From NCBI RefSeq assembly GCF_001584145.1, contig NZ_CP013232.1, forward strand, positions 3,596,001 to 3,660,000: DNA of 64,000 nucleotides, given 5' to 3'. The first letter of the stretch is position 1. Each line of letters begins with the position of its first letter. The notes beneath the pieces were generated by a model. That model was not told where the DNA came from, made no database searches, and saw only the letters and a program-made list of their open reading frames with translations. The position numbers were made by a program, and so were the translations under genes. Origin of the DNA: Collimonas fungivorans. GTDB taxonomy: Bacteria; Pseudomonadota; Gammaproteobacteria; Burkholderiales; Burkholderiaceae_D. Shown piece by piece: positions 17,911 to 26,529 of the stretch.

Positions 17911-18693
17911 GTGCGCATCAAAAAAACAATTTACCGACTGTTCGCTCTCGGCGCAGTCAGCCTAACCCTATTTTCCAGCACGACTCAGGCTGAAGAGATC
18001 AACGTGATGATTTCGGGCGGCTTCACCGCGGCCTACAAAGCATTGGCGCCCAAATTCGAGGCGGCTACCGGCAACACCTTGTCTACCGCCTTCGGACCCT
18101 CAATGGGCAAGGCGCCGGAGGCGATTCCCAACCGCCTCGAACGTGGTGAATCGGCCGATGTCGTGATCATGGTCGGTTATGCACTGAGCGACCTGATCAA
18201 GCAGGGCAAAGTCGATGCCGACAGTCGCGTCGACCTGGCCGATTCCCGCATCGGCATGGCAGTAAAAGCGGGTGCTGCGAAGCCAGACATCAGCACGGTG
18301 GAGGGTTTGAAATCAGCCATGCTCAACGCTAAATCGATCGCCTATTCTGACAGCGCGAGCGGCGTCTATATCGAGCGCGAACTGTTCAAAAAGCTGGGTA
18401 TTGAAGAACAAGTCAAGCCAAAAGCGCGCATGATCCAGAAAACTCCCGTCGGATCGCTGGTGGCTAGCGGCGAATTCGAACTAGGCTTCCAGCAGGTAAG
18501 CGAAATTCTACCAGTGCAAGGGGTCGACTTTGTCGCCAGGATTCCGGAGCAGGTCCAAAGCATTACCACGTTCTCCGTCGGAATACCGGTCGGCGCCAAA
18601 CATCCGGATGCCGCTCGCGCATTGATCCGTTACCTTGCCTCGCCCGAGGCGCGCGACGAAGTGATCAAAAGCGGACTGGATCCGAAGCATTAA
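17911..18693 (+). CDS. ModA-like periplasmic substrate-binding protein
   Basis: 260-residue exported protein of the type 2 periplasmic-binding (molybdate/extracellular solute-binding) group. A signal peptide ending TTQAEE is followed by INVMISGGFTAAYKALAPKFEAATG, the normal opening of ModA-like proteins. GTG at 17911 is chosen because AGGAG lies nine bases upstream; the longer frame begins at a TTG without such a site. No modB or modC follows. Instead an MFS symporter gene lies 90 bases downstream, so the protein probably acts with, or senses the substrate of, that carrier. Molybdate as ligand is unlikely in this context. Confidence 0.75.
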   Translation: MRIKKTIYRLFALGAVSLTLFSSTTQAEEINVMISGGFTAAYKALAPKFEAATGNTLSTAFGPSMGKAPEAIPNRLERGESADVVIMVGYALSDLIKQGKVDADSRVDLADSRIGMAVKAGAAKPDISTVEGLKSAMLNAKSIAYSDSASGVYIERELFKKLGIEEQVKPKARMIQKTPVGSLVASGEFELGFQQVSEILPVQGVDFVARIPEQVQSITTFSVGIPVGAKHPDAARALIRYLASPEARDEVIKSGLDPKH

Positions 18694-18783
18694 CTTCGCC
18701 TGCGCGATCAGCAACGGTATTTGTAGAAGTCTGCGCCATGTCCTTGCGTGAGGCGCAGGGCTCCAATCGCTTATGAGATAAAA

Positions 18784-20103
18784 ATGACAGTCATCGCAGC
18801 AGCAACTCCGTCGAAATTCGGCACGGTCCTCCGTGTCACCAGCGGTAATTTCATGGAAATGTTCGACTTTTTCCTGTTCGGATTTTACGCCACTTACATT
18901 TCCAAAACCTTCTTCCCCTCGGGGGACGAATTCGCCTCATTGATGCTGACTTTCATGACCTTCGGCGCCGGCTTTTTGATGCGTCCGCTCGGCGCCATCC
19001 TGCTCGGCGCCTACGTCGACCGCGTCGGCCGCCGCCAGGGTTTGATCGTGACCCTGGCCCTGATGGCGCTTGGCACGGTTCTGATTGCTTTCGTGCCGGG
19101 CTTTACGGCCATCGGCTATCTGGCGCCATTCCTGGTGCTGATCGGCCGTTTGCTACAAGGTTTTTCCGCCGGCGTCGAACTGGGCGGCGTCTCGGTCTAC
19201 CTGGCTGAGATGGCAACGCCGGGCAACAAGGGCTTCTACGTCAGCTGGCAATCGGCCAGCCAGCAGGTGGCGATCATCGTCGCGGCAGCATTGGGCTACG
19301 CACTTAACATATGGTTGACCCCGCTGCAAATCGGTTCCTGGGGCTGGCGTGTTCCGTTCTTCATCGGTTGCATGATCGTGCCGGTACTGTTCATGATCCG
19401 CCGCTCCTTGCAGGAAACGGAGGAGTTCATGAAACGCAAGCAGCGTCCCGATACGCGCGCCATTTTCCGCTCGATGCTCGATAACTGGGGCCTGGTGATC
19501 ACCGGGATGATGCTGGTGGCGATGACCACCGTCTCGTTCTACCTGATCACAATTTACACCCCAACTTTCGGCAAGAACGTACTCAAGCTCAGTACTGCCG
19601 ACAGCCTGATCGTGACCCTGTGCGTTGGTATTTCCAACTTTATCTGGCTGCCGATCATGGGCGCGCTGTCGGACCGGATCGGTCGTCGTCCTATCCTGGT
19701 TTTCTTCACCGTGCTGACCGTTCTGACCGCCTATCCAGCCATGACATGGCTAACCAGCGCACCCAGTTTCGAGAAGATGCAGGTGGTCGAACTGTGGTTG
19801 TCGTTCCTGTATGCCAGCTACAACGGGGCTATGGTCGTCGCGCTGACCGAGGTAATGCCGGTCGAGGTGCGCACCGCTGGCTTTTCCCTGGCCTACAGCC
19901 TGGCGACAGCGATTTTTGGCGGCTTCACGCCGGCTATCGCCACCGCGTTGATCGAAGCGACGGGCGATAAGGCCGCGCCGGGCTTATGGATGACATTTGC
20001 TGCCGTGTGCGGACTGATCGCGACGCTGGTGCTGTACCGCAAACGCAGCGTTAAATATCGGCCAGACTCTGAGGAACAATACCCCATCCAAAACGCGCCT
20101 TAA
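18784..20103 (+). CDS. MFS metabolite:H+ symporter, citrate/tricarballylate type
   Basis: 439-residue inner-membrane carrier with twelve predicted helices. Motifs of the metabolite:H+ symporter branch are [18 protein letters not shown] near the start, [12 protein letters not shown] in loop 2-3, [24 protein letters not shown] in helices 4-5, and [11 protein letters not shown] in loop 8-9. This pattern matches citrate (CitA) and tricarballylate (TcuC) transporters, so a di- or tricarboxylate is the likely substrate. ATG at 18784 is used; the frame extends to a GTG at 18748 without motif support. It is the second gene of the LysR-controlled cassette and ends before a strong terminator. Confidence 0.85.
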   Translation: MTVIAAATPSKFGTVLRVTSGNFMEMFDFFLFGFYATYISKTFFPSGDEFASLMLTFMTFGAGFLMRPLGAILLGAYVDRVGRRQGLIVTLALMALGTVLIAFVPGFTAIGYLAPFLVLIGRLLQGFSAGVELGGVSVYLAEMATPGNKGFYVSWQSASQQVAIIVAAALGYALNIWLTPLQIGSWGWRVPFFIGCMIVPVLFMIRRSLQETEEFMKRKQRPDTRAIFRSMLDNWGLVITGMMLVAMTTVSFYLITIYTPTFGKNVLKLSTADSLIVTLCVGISNFIWLPIMGALSDRIGRRPILVFFTVLTVLTAYPAMTWLTSAPSFEKMQVVELWLSFLYASYNGAMVVALTEVMPVEVRTAGFSLAYSLATAIFGGFTPAIATALIEATGDKAAPGLWMTFAAVCGLIATLVLYRKRSVKYRPDSEEQYPIQNAP

Positions 20104-20159
20104 AAAAGGATGGAGGCCGATTGCTGCAAGCGTGAAGCTACCCTCGAAACCAGTAAAAA

Positions 20160-20202
20160 ACGGACCAGCTACTAGCTTTAGTAGCTGGTCCGTCTTTATT
20201 TC
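20160..20202 (+). terminator. Rho-independent terminator after the MFS gene
   Basis: A 13-base perfect stem ACGGACCAGCTAC / GTAGCTGGTCCGT with an eight-base loop, followed by CTTTATTT. It starts 57 bases after the transporter stop codon. Confidence 0.9.
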
Positions 20203-20248
20203 GACCCGGACTTCATCGTCCTCCAGTTCGATTTGAGTTTTCCCTAAG

Positions 20249-20434
20249 ATGCCAGAGTCATCGCCGTGTAATCGGTTTGATTATATTGCCAGGCCCGTTT
20301 ATTGCTTTTGCACTCTACAACTTTCTTTAAGGAATGGCCTCAAGAAAATACTATTGTGGAGAGTTTTGTTCTCGGTTGGGGTGGTGGCTATGTGCTTGTC
20401 GGCTTGGTTATCCGCTTCATTCTTCTTCAAGTGT
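20249..20434 (+). pseudogene. Possible frameshifted small membrane protein
   Basis: Joining three frames gives a convincing membrane-protein-like reading: ATG near 20249, then IGLIILPGPFIAFALYNFL, then EWPQENTIVESFVLGWGGG and a last hydrophobic helix ending LLQVSEK before a TGA near 20434. One shift falls near 20270 and one at the TTTCTTTAAGG run near 20326. No family is recognised. The alternative is that the stretch is only leader DNA of the next gene. Confidence 0.3.
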
Positions 20435-20529
20435 CGGAGAAATGATATCGATAGTCCGCTCGCAACGCGGCCTGCCACCAATCGTCTCGGCGCCGATCTC
20501 TCTATCCATCTCGCTTATTTTTATTTCTC

Positions 20530-22596
20530 ATGCCTACTCCACATTCTTTGACCCGGAACTACCTTGCTGCACTGATCGTTTCTCTTGCAGCTGCCGGCTG
20601 CGGTGGTGGCGGTGGCGATGGCGGTACAACGGGCGGCACAACCAACAGTAACGCCAGCACTACAACGACGGTTGTCGATATTACCGCGGCTATCCTCGCC
20701 AATCAGAACATCGCGCTCAGCACCGACTCCGTTATCAATCTACCGGCCGGCGTCACTACTTATACTGGAGTGATCTCGGGCCAAGGAACGCTGCTCTTAA
20801 ATCCTGCGGCTGGCAGTAGCCATCCGAGCACTTTTGTCCTCACTCAGGCCAGCACATTCATGCTACCCGACAGTCGCCAGGTTGAGACAGTGACAAAATC
20901 CGTCTATCCTGGCATGGGATATGCTCTCAGCATTACCGGAAGTAATCCTCCTGTGCTGACTATCAACCCTGGCGTAACGCTGCAAATCGGCAGCAATACC
21001 AGCGCGGATAACTCGCCGAATATTATCGCCACCTCAGACAGCAAAAACCTGGCTAGCGTGGTCAACAGAGAGATCAATCTCAACAACATTCTCAACAACG
21101 GCGCCATCGTTCTGAACAGTGCCCAGTTCATTCTGCTTGGGCAAGTCAGCGGTACCGGCTCCATCTCGCAGCTGCCGAACGTTTGGGGCGGCAATTCGAT
21201 GGGCGGCGTCAGTCCATTCACCGGCGTCCTGGCGCTGAGCGCCGGACAGGATTTCGGGACGAATCACGTCAGCCCATCGATACCCAATGCCAAGGCAGTG
21301 GTCAATGAAGGGTCGTGGCTGGTCTGGAGTGCGCCCAACAGTGTGGTGACTGTCACGCAGAATATCTACGAGGCGAGTTTTGGCGGAGATATCAATTTCC
21401 ATCCCATCGGCAATTCAAGAATCATCATGCGCGGCGTTTATAGCCACACGGATAACAGCCCGCACGGCAGCGCTAATCTGGTCAATCCCGGCTTGAGCGA
21501 CGCCAGCCTGAATCTGGCGAAAGTGATTTACCGCGGCGGCCCGAATGACGTCAATGGCAACGACGGCAGCTATAGAGGCATCAATATCGAAAGCGGCGGC
21601 ACGGTCCAGTGGGGAGACGGCACGACGCATGACTTTTTCCTGCCCTCCGCGCCGTCGCCGTTCGCGGTGAGCCCGGCGCTGGGAGCAAAGAATGCCTATA
21701 TCAACCTGCATCGAGGCGGCACCCTGGCCTTGAACTACAATGGCCCGGTCGCGCTGAACGTAGGAATTACCGGCGGTGGCGGCGGTCCTGACCGGGACGG
21801 CAGTGCAGGAACGGGCAATGTCACCATCATGTCGACCGCCGGCAACGACGTCACCTTCAGCCAGCCACAGAATTACAACGGCGTCACCACCATCGGCGCG
21901 AAGGCCATTTTACGGCTGGGAACCGGTTCGCCGCAGCCTTTGAACTACGATAAGCTGGTCTATAACAGCTCGACCCAACAATACGTCAAGAGCACGACGT
22001 TGCAGGCAACTTACAGCGGCGACAGCAGTTTGCTGACGGCAGAGTCGGCCGGTGGCGCATCGACCGACAGCATTGTCAACGACGGCAGCCTGATTGTTCA
22101 AAACACGACCGACGCCATCACGCTTTCCAATATCAGCGGCAGCGGGACTTTCCTGCAGAACGGTACAGCCAGCACTACCTTGCGCAACAACAGCTTCAGC
22201 GGGACTGCCGTCATCAACAGCGGTAGCGTACTGGCGGCCAGCGCTAATGCTTTCGGCAGCGGCAACCTGATCAACAATGCCGGCCTCGGACTGGGAAACA
22301 CCCAGTTTGAGCTGACGTTGGGCGGCAGTTATCAACAAAACGCAAGCGGTTCTTTGACATTGCCAATCAACGGCACCAGCAAGGGCGTCGACTACGGCCA
22401 TCTGACGGTGCCCGGCCCGGTTGTTTTGGGTGGTGTCCTGGCATTAAAATTCAACGGCACTTTCACAAGCGGCCAGAAATTTGCATTGATCGACGCCGGT
22501 GGCGGCATCAGCGGTTCTTTCAGCAGTGTCACGAGTTCCGGGCCTGCCGTCGACATCACGTTGAATGGCGGGGTTTTGTATGCAACAGTGAGGTAA
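20530..22596 (+). CDS. Surface lipoprotein with autotransporter-type beta-helix repeats
   Basis: 688 residues. A lipoprotein signal with lipobox ending AAGC (Cys24) is followed by a Gly/Thr-rich linker and then a long beta-helix-like region. Strands recur with Asn/Gly turns (NGAIVLNSAQFILLG, NDGSLIVQNTTDAITLSNISGSGTF), as in autotransporter passengers and AIDA-type repeats. The end (VVLGGVLALKFNGTFTSGQKFALIDAGGGISGSF) is the passenger-associated closing domain, but no outer-membrane beta-barrel follows. It would therefore be lipid-anchored rather than self-transported. The closing domain resembles the C-terminus of the PAP2 protein at 32795-34759. Adhesin or polysaccharide-binding roles are possible; no enzyme motif is seen. 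Confidence 0.7.
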   Translation: MPTPHSLTRNYLAALIVSLAAAGCGGGGGDGGTTGGTTNSNASTTTTVVDITAAILANQNIALSTDSVINLPAGVTTYTGVISGQGTLLLNPAAGSSHPSTFVLTQASTFMLPDSRQVETVTKSVYPGMGYALSITGSNPPVLTINPGVTLQIGSNTSADNSPNIIATSDSKNLASVVNREINLNNILNNGAIVLNSAQFILLGQVSGTGSISQLPNVWGGNSMGGVSPFTGVLALSAGQDFGTNHVSPSIPNAKAVVNEGSWLVWSAPNSVVTVTQNIYEASFGGDINFHPIGNSRIIMRGVYSHTDNSPHGSANLVNPGLSDASLNLAKVIYRGGPNDVNGNDGSYRGINIESGGTVQWGDGTTHDFFLPSAPSPFAVSPALGAKNAYINLHRGGTLALNYNGPVALNVGITGGGGGPDRDGSAGTGNVTIMSTAGNDVTFSQPQNYNGVTTIGAKAILRLGTGSPQPLNYDKLVYNSSTQQYVKSTTLQATYSGDSSLLTAESAGGASTDSIVNDGSLIVQNTTDAITLSNISGSGTFLQNGTASTTLRNNSFSGTAVINSGSVLAASANAFGSGNLINNAGLGLGNTQFELTLGGSYQQNASGSLTLPINGTSKGVDYGHLTVPGPVVLGGVLALKFNGTFTSGQKFALIDAGGGISGSFSSVTSSGPAVDITLNGGVLYATVR

Positions 22597-22779
22597 AGCA
22601 GCAACTAGCACATCGTTAGCCGGTACCAAGGCAAGTTGTTGCTCGGGCCGGCCAGCGATGGAAGCTACCTATGAAACCGGGAGCGGATGACCAAGGCTAT
22701 TTTCTTAACGTCTCGGCGATTCTCAATGGAAGTAGCTCAATACTGCTCGGCCGGAAGAATTATCCCCAGTTCCATTAGC

Positions 22780-23190
22780 CGAGGCCCACCATGTGTTCGG
22801 CATCTAGTACCGCAACACGTCGGACATCGCGCCAACCGCGATCATCGGGGCATGCACCGCTTGAACAAAGTGAATTTCGCGATCCTGCACCGGTTCGGGC
22901 CATGCTATGTGCCACGCCTCACCGATCTCAATGAGCAACTTAGCGAAATTTACTGCGCAGCCGATCCGGCTGGATGAGCATTGCCTCATCCAGCCGTCAG
23001 GGCGAATCGACCTGGCGACGATCCTCGATGGAACATGGAACATCGACTGCGTCGTCGCCACGCTGGGGTTAAAGGAGATAACTCAGGGCATACCGATCCG
23101 CTAGCCAAGCAGCTACACCGATGCGAACCCGGCGCGCCGGGCGATCTTTGAATACGACCGGCTGGCGCGCAGCATTACGCGCTGATCAAG
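22780..23190 (+). pseudogene. Degraded Tn3-family transposase fragment
   Basis: Across several frames the plus strand spells the middle of a Tn3-type TnpA: HHVFG...YRNTSDIAPTAIIG, then LNKVNFAILHRFGPCYVPRLTDLNEQLSEIYCA, then PSGRIDLATILDG and VATLGLKEIT, then DANPARRAIFEYDRLARSI. These correspond in order to the conserved TnpA stretch containing NKxNFAILHxFGPRxxPR and the later NPTRxAIFEYDKLxRSIYTLR. Stops and shifts break it, and both ends are missing. It is a relic that marks a past insertion between the beta-helix lipoprotein and the lyase gene. A perfect 11-base stem hairpin lies inside it (22968-22995). Confidence 0.7.
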
Positions 23191-23245
23191 TCGATTTCTC
23201 CGGCCACATGGCGGCATGTGCACTTGAATCGGCGCCATGGCCTCA

Positions 23246-25965
23246 CTACGGCTTGGACGCGAACAGCCCAAATTCGGCGAGATCTGTAAAGGTGCTATCG
23301 CCATTATTGGCTGTGATGTTGAGCCGGTAGTAGCGATAGGAGGCCGGATTCGCGATCGTGTAGGTCTTCAGCTTTAAGCGTGTGGCAAACACCTGGTTGC
23401 TTTGGGTGTCGAGCGTGGTCCAGGTAGAGCCGTCGGTGGAGCCCTGGAACTGCCAGTCCTTCGGATCGCGCGGGTCCCTGTCGTTGGCGCTGGTGACCGT
23501 ATAGCGCTGGACGCGCTCCGTGTGGCCGAGGTCGTACTGCAGCCAGCCGCTCACGCCCGTGTGGAACCATTCCGTCCCCGAGTTTTGGTCGAAGGCGCTT
23601 CTGGCGTTGGTCGGGTTGTTCGCACTGTCATTGGCGGCGCCACCGGTGGCGACGTTCACCATCGGATGCTCCGGCGTAGCGCTGTCCGCGGGAGAATTAT
23701 CGCTCGTGCCGGCGGCGTTGGTCGCCGTGACGGTGTAGTAGTAGGTCGTGCCGTTGATCACCGACTTGTCCGTGTAGCTGCTGCCGGTGACACCCGACGC
23801 GATGGTTGAGGATGGGCCGCCGCTGAAGGCGGCGCGCTTGACCGTGTAGCTGGTAGCGCCGAAGGACGCCTGCCAGCGCAGCGGGACCGCGCCATCGCCC
23901 GGCGAGGCCAACAGCATAGCGGGCGCCGCGGGAACGACGCTGGGCGCACCACCGTCGCCACCGGTGATTTGCACGTTGCTGAAGGTGGAACTGTTCTGGG
24001 TACCCCAGGAGGCCGAGGCGACCACCAGACCAACATAGATCGTTTCGGGAACAGGGGCGACGATACGGCCGACATCGGTGGCAGCCCAATTGGTGCCGTC
24101 GGGAGAAACGTAGCCGGTAATGATATTCCCGATGCGCTCGAGCTTCACCCAGTACGAGGGCGTGGAACTGGCGATGTTGAAGGCCTTGGTCCCATAGTTC
24201 GTGCCGCCATACACGGCGAGCTTCGGCATGCTCTGTTTGGCCAGGCCGTTGTTCGCAACGGCCATCCAGGCACGGGGAGCGCCTGTTTCCAGGCTTGTTC
24301 GCATCATCACGCCCGCCACTGCGGCCGGATTGGTGTTCTGGACGGACTCGACTTTCGCGATGATGGCGGCATTGCCGGTGATGGCCTTGTAGGTGAAGTG
24401 GCAAGCGTCTTGTGCGCCCCAGAATATGTCGTTGCCTGCTCCCTGAACCGTCCATTTGCCATTGGCGTATGTGGCCATGCTGGCTGGGGTGGCGCCCCCG
24501 AAGTCAACATCGTTGAACCCTGAGGTGATCGAGGCGGCCGAAGGAATGGGCAGCGCCGGCGGCGGCGTAGCCTTCGAAGTGTCGGACTCCTTGAGGAACA
24601 TGAAGCTGGTGCCGTCCACCGGCATCCAGAGGCGTCTCTGGGCGATGAAGGGGGCCTGGAGCCCCTTGCGGAGGACGTAGGCGTCATAGATCTGGTTGAG
24701 CGCTATGTTCCCGCCATTGGCGCCGTTCCAGCCGCGATTGGTGACGTCGGTGAGGTAGTAGCGATCGGTGGTGCCGAAAGGAAGGGCGGTCGTCGGGACG
24801 AGTTCGTTCACCCGCGCGAAATACTCACCCGCCGCCAGCAGGCGGTTGTCAAAGTCGGAATAGATGTCGATGCCTTGACTCCAGAGCGCCTCGGCGAGCA
24901 TGGTCAGCGACTTGAGCTGCCCATAGGAATGTCCTTGGTCGCGAAGGTAGTCGCCGAGCATGCCGATGTCGTTGGAATTGCGCAGTCCGATATGGGCTAG
25001 CGTGCGAGCCTGATAGACCACCTTGTCCAATGCCTCGATGTCGTCGTTGTAGATCGCCATCAGTCCAAGAGCGGTGAGGGCCAGTGCACCCTTGTTGGCA
25101 GCGCCGAACTGGCTTTCGCCATAGGGGTTCGATGCCGGCATCAGGACGTCCTTGAAGTACTTCTTGACGATCGCCGTGTCGGCTTCCGTCCAGCCCGGCC
25201 ATGTGCTGCGCAGGATGTCCGCGCCGCCCACGACCTGGAGAGCGTAATCGCCCAGATCGAGCATCGACTCGCGACCCGAGAATTCAGTCTGGGTGCTGGC
25301 CCAAGCAAGCAGGACCTCGCGCGCCCTCTTCGCGTATCGGTCGTCCTGAGTGAAATACCACATCCGCGAAAGATTCCAAATCGCGCCCATGTCCTTACGC
25401 CAGGGCCAAAGATGCTCGTCGGGGCGCGGCTCACTTTCGCGAACGGGCCTGACATGAGGTAGGTGAAATGGGCTGTGCCGTCATTCGCCAACATGTTGTA
25501 GGCGGACTTCCACGGCTCCTTGCCCTGATCGACGTAGGCCTTGAGAGTCTGGAGATCCGAGAGGGTGAGCGGAGCGCCTGGATGCTTGATAACGCGGACC
25601 GCTGGAGTACCTCCCACTGGAGTACCTCCCACTGGAGTACTTCCCACTGGAGTATTTCCCACTGGAGTACTTCCCACTGGAGTACTTCCCACTGGAGTAT
25701 TTCCCACTGGAGTACTTCCCACTGGAGTACTTCCCACTGGAGTACTTCCCACTGGAGTATTTCCCACTGGAGTATTTCCCACTGGAGTACTTCCCACTGG
25801 AGTACTTCCCACTGGAGCCCCGTCCACCTGAGTATTTCCCACTGGAGCACCTCCCGCTGGGGCGCCTTCCGCAAAGGAATTTCCCATCGGTTCGCCACCG
25901 CAAGCGCCAAGTATCAGACAGGCAGAGATTGTTATAAAAATTTGTTTTTTCACAAAAAAAGTCAT
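23246..25965 (-). pseudogene. Repeat-linker lipoprotein with alginate-lyase-type domain, frameshifted
   Basis: Start ATG at 25965 gives the lipoprotein signal MTFFVKKQIFITISACLILGAC, near-identical to those at 26530 and 27939, then about seventeen TPVG(S/N/G) pentapeptides. The alginate_lyase-type catalytic domain begins at LTLSDLQTLKAYVDQG. A one-base shift near 25430 moves the frame; read through, it joins PFAKVS to EPRPDEHLWPWRKDMGAIWNLSRMWYF, the usual helical toroid, with NPYGESQFGAANKGA and RDQGHSYGQLKSL as active-site region. Then follow a concanavalin/DUF1349-like domain, a fibronectin type III domain and a C-terminal F5/8 (CBM32-like) domain. The frame is otherwise intact over 714 residues, so a sequencing error or recent mutation is likely. 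It should act on an acidic polysaccharide at the cell surface. A sigma-54 promoter lies at 26106. Confidence 0.8.
25602..25876 (-). repeat. 15-base tandem repeats coding a TPVGS-type linker
   Basis: About seventeen units of the type ACTGGAGTACTTCCC (plus strand), coding TPVGS/TPVGN/TPVGG. Units differ mainly at one or two positions. In-frame copy-number variation is possible. Confidence 0.9.
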
Positions 25966-26105
25966 TTTATTCAAAAGAAAAAGATGTTCGTAAGAATAAT
26001 TTTTCCATCCTGTCAAAGGGGAAAAGTTATTTTTCCAGAAGGAATTTCGAATGGTAATAAGGTGCGGGGTGGACACGTGCGCAGCCATCTTGGAGGAACA
26101 CCGTC

Positions 26106-26121
26106 AGCACAATCCGTGCCA
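26106..26121 (-). promoter_or_regulatory. Sigma-54 (-24/-12) promoter of the lyase lipoprotein
   Basis: Minus-strand TGGCACGGATTGTGCT, matching TGGCAC-N5-TTGCW with one difference. It lies 141 bases before the ATG at 25965. An AAAATTTGTCGG stretch near 26204-26215 matches the sequence following the palindrome in the other copies. Confidence 0.7.
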
Positions 26122-26343
26122 TATGAAATTTCCAACATGAAGCCGGATGAATCAGAAGAGCATGCCGAAACCGCGAAGTAACCTTGATTGAAGGACGAAA
26201 AAGCCGACAAATTTTGGGTATGGCAAGCGGGTCAAACTGACGGGGCAATGCAGCAAGCAAAAGAACAAACTGGTTTTTCGTTGTATCGAATTTTGAGTGC
26301 AGTTATTTGGGCCTGTTCAAGTTAAACGAGACTGCCCAGTCGG

Positions 26344-26357
26344 TGTTAGCGCTAACA
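26344..26357. promoter_or_regulatory. Upstream palindrome, copy 2
   Basis: TGTTAGCGCTAACA is a perfect 14-base palindrome, the shape of LacI/GalR-family operators and also a possible enhancer site for a sigma-54 activator. It is 118 bases from the -24 element at 26476. Confidence 0.6.
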
Positions 26358-26475
26358 AAATTTGTCAGTTTTTTTGTTTTTCGGTCAAATTTCGTCCATA
26401 TCCTGGTGGCACAACTGCGGATCGCATTCGGCCTTTTCGCCTGAATTCGTTCTACTGCGTGTTCGGTATTCGATG

Positions 26476-26491
26476 TGGCACGGATAGTGCT
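26476..26491 (+). promoter_or_regulatory. Sigma-54 (-24/-12) promoter of the EPD-motif lipoprotein
   Basis: TGGCACGGATAGTGCT, with GG and GC correctly spaced. The ATG follows 39 bases after the -12 element, giving a short leader. Confidence 0.75.
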
Positions 26492-26529
26492 ATGAAGTTT
26501 CCATATGGAAACTATCGCATACGCAAAAT

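Noticed and set aside
22968..22995. Perfect 11-base hairpin as a terminator
   Set aside because: No T-tract follows on either strand, and it lies inside the transposase relic.
25602..25876. CRISPR-like array
   Set aside because: The units are contiguous 15-base coding repeats without unique spacers.
25468..26181. Plus-strand frame rich in HWSTS repeats
   Set aside because: It is only the other-strand translation of the 15-base linker repeats of the lyase lipoprotein.
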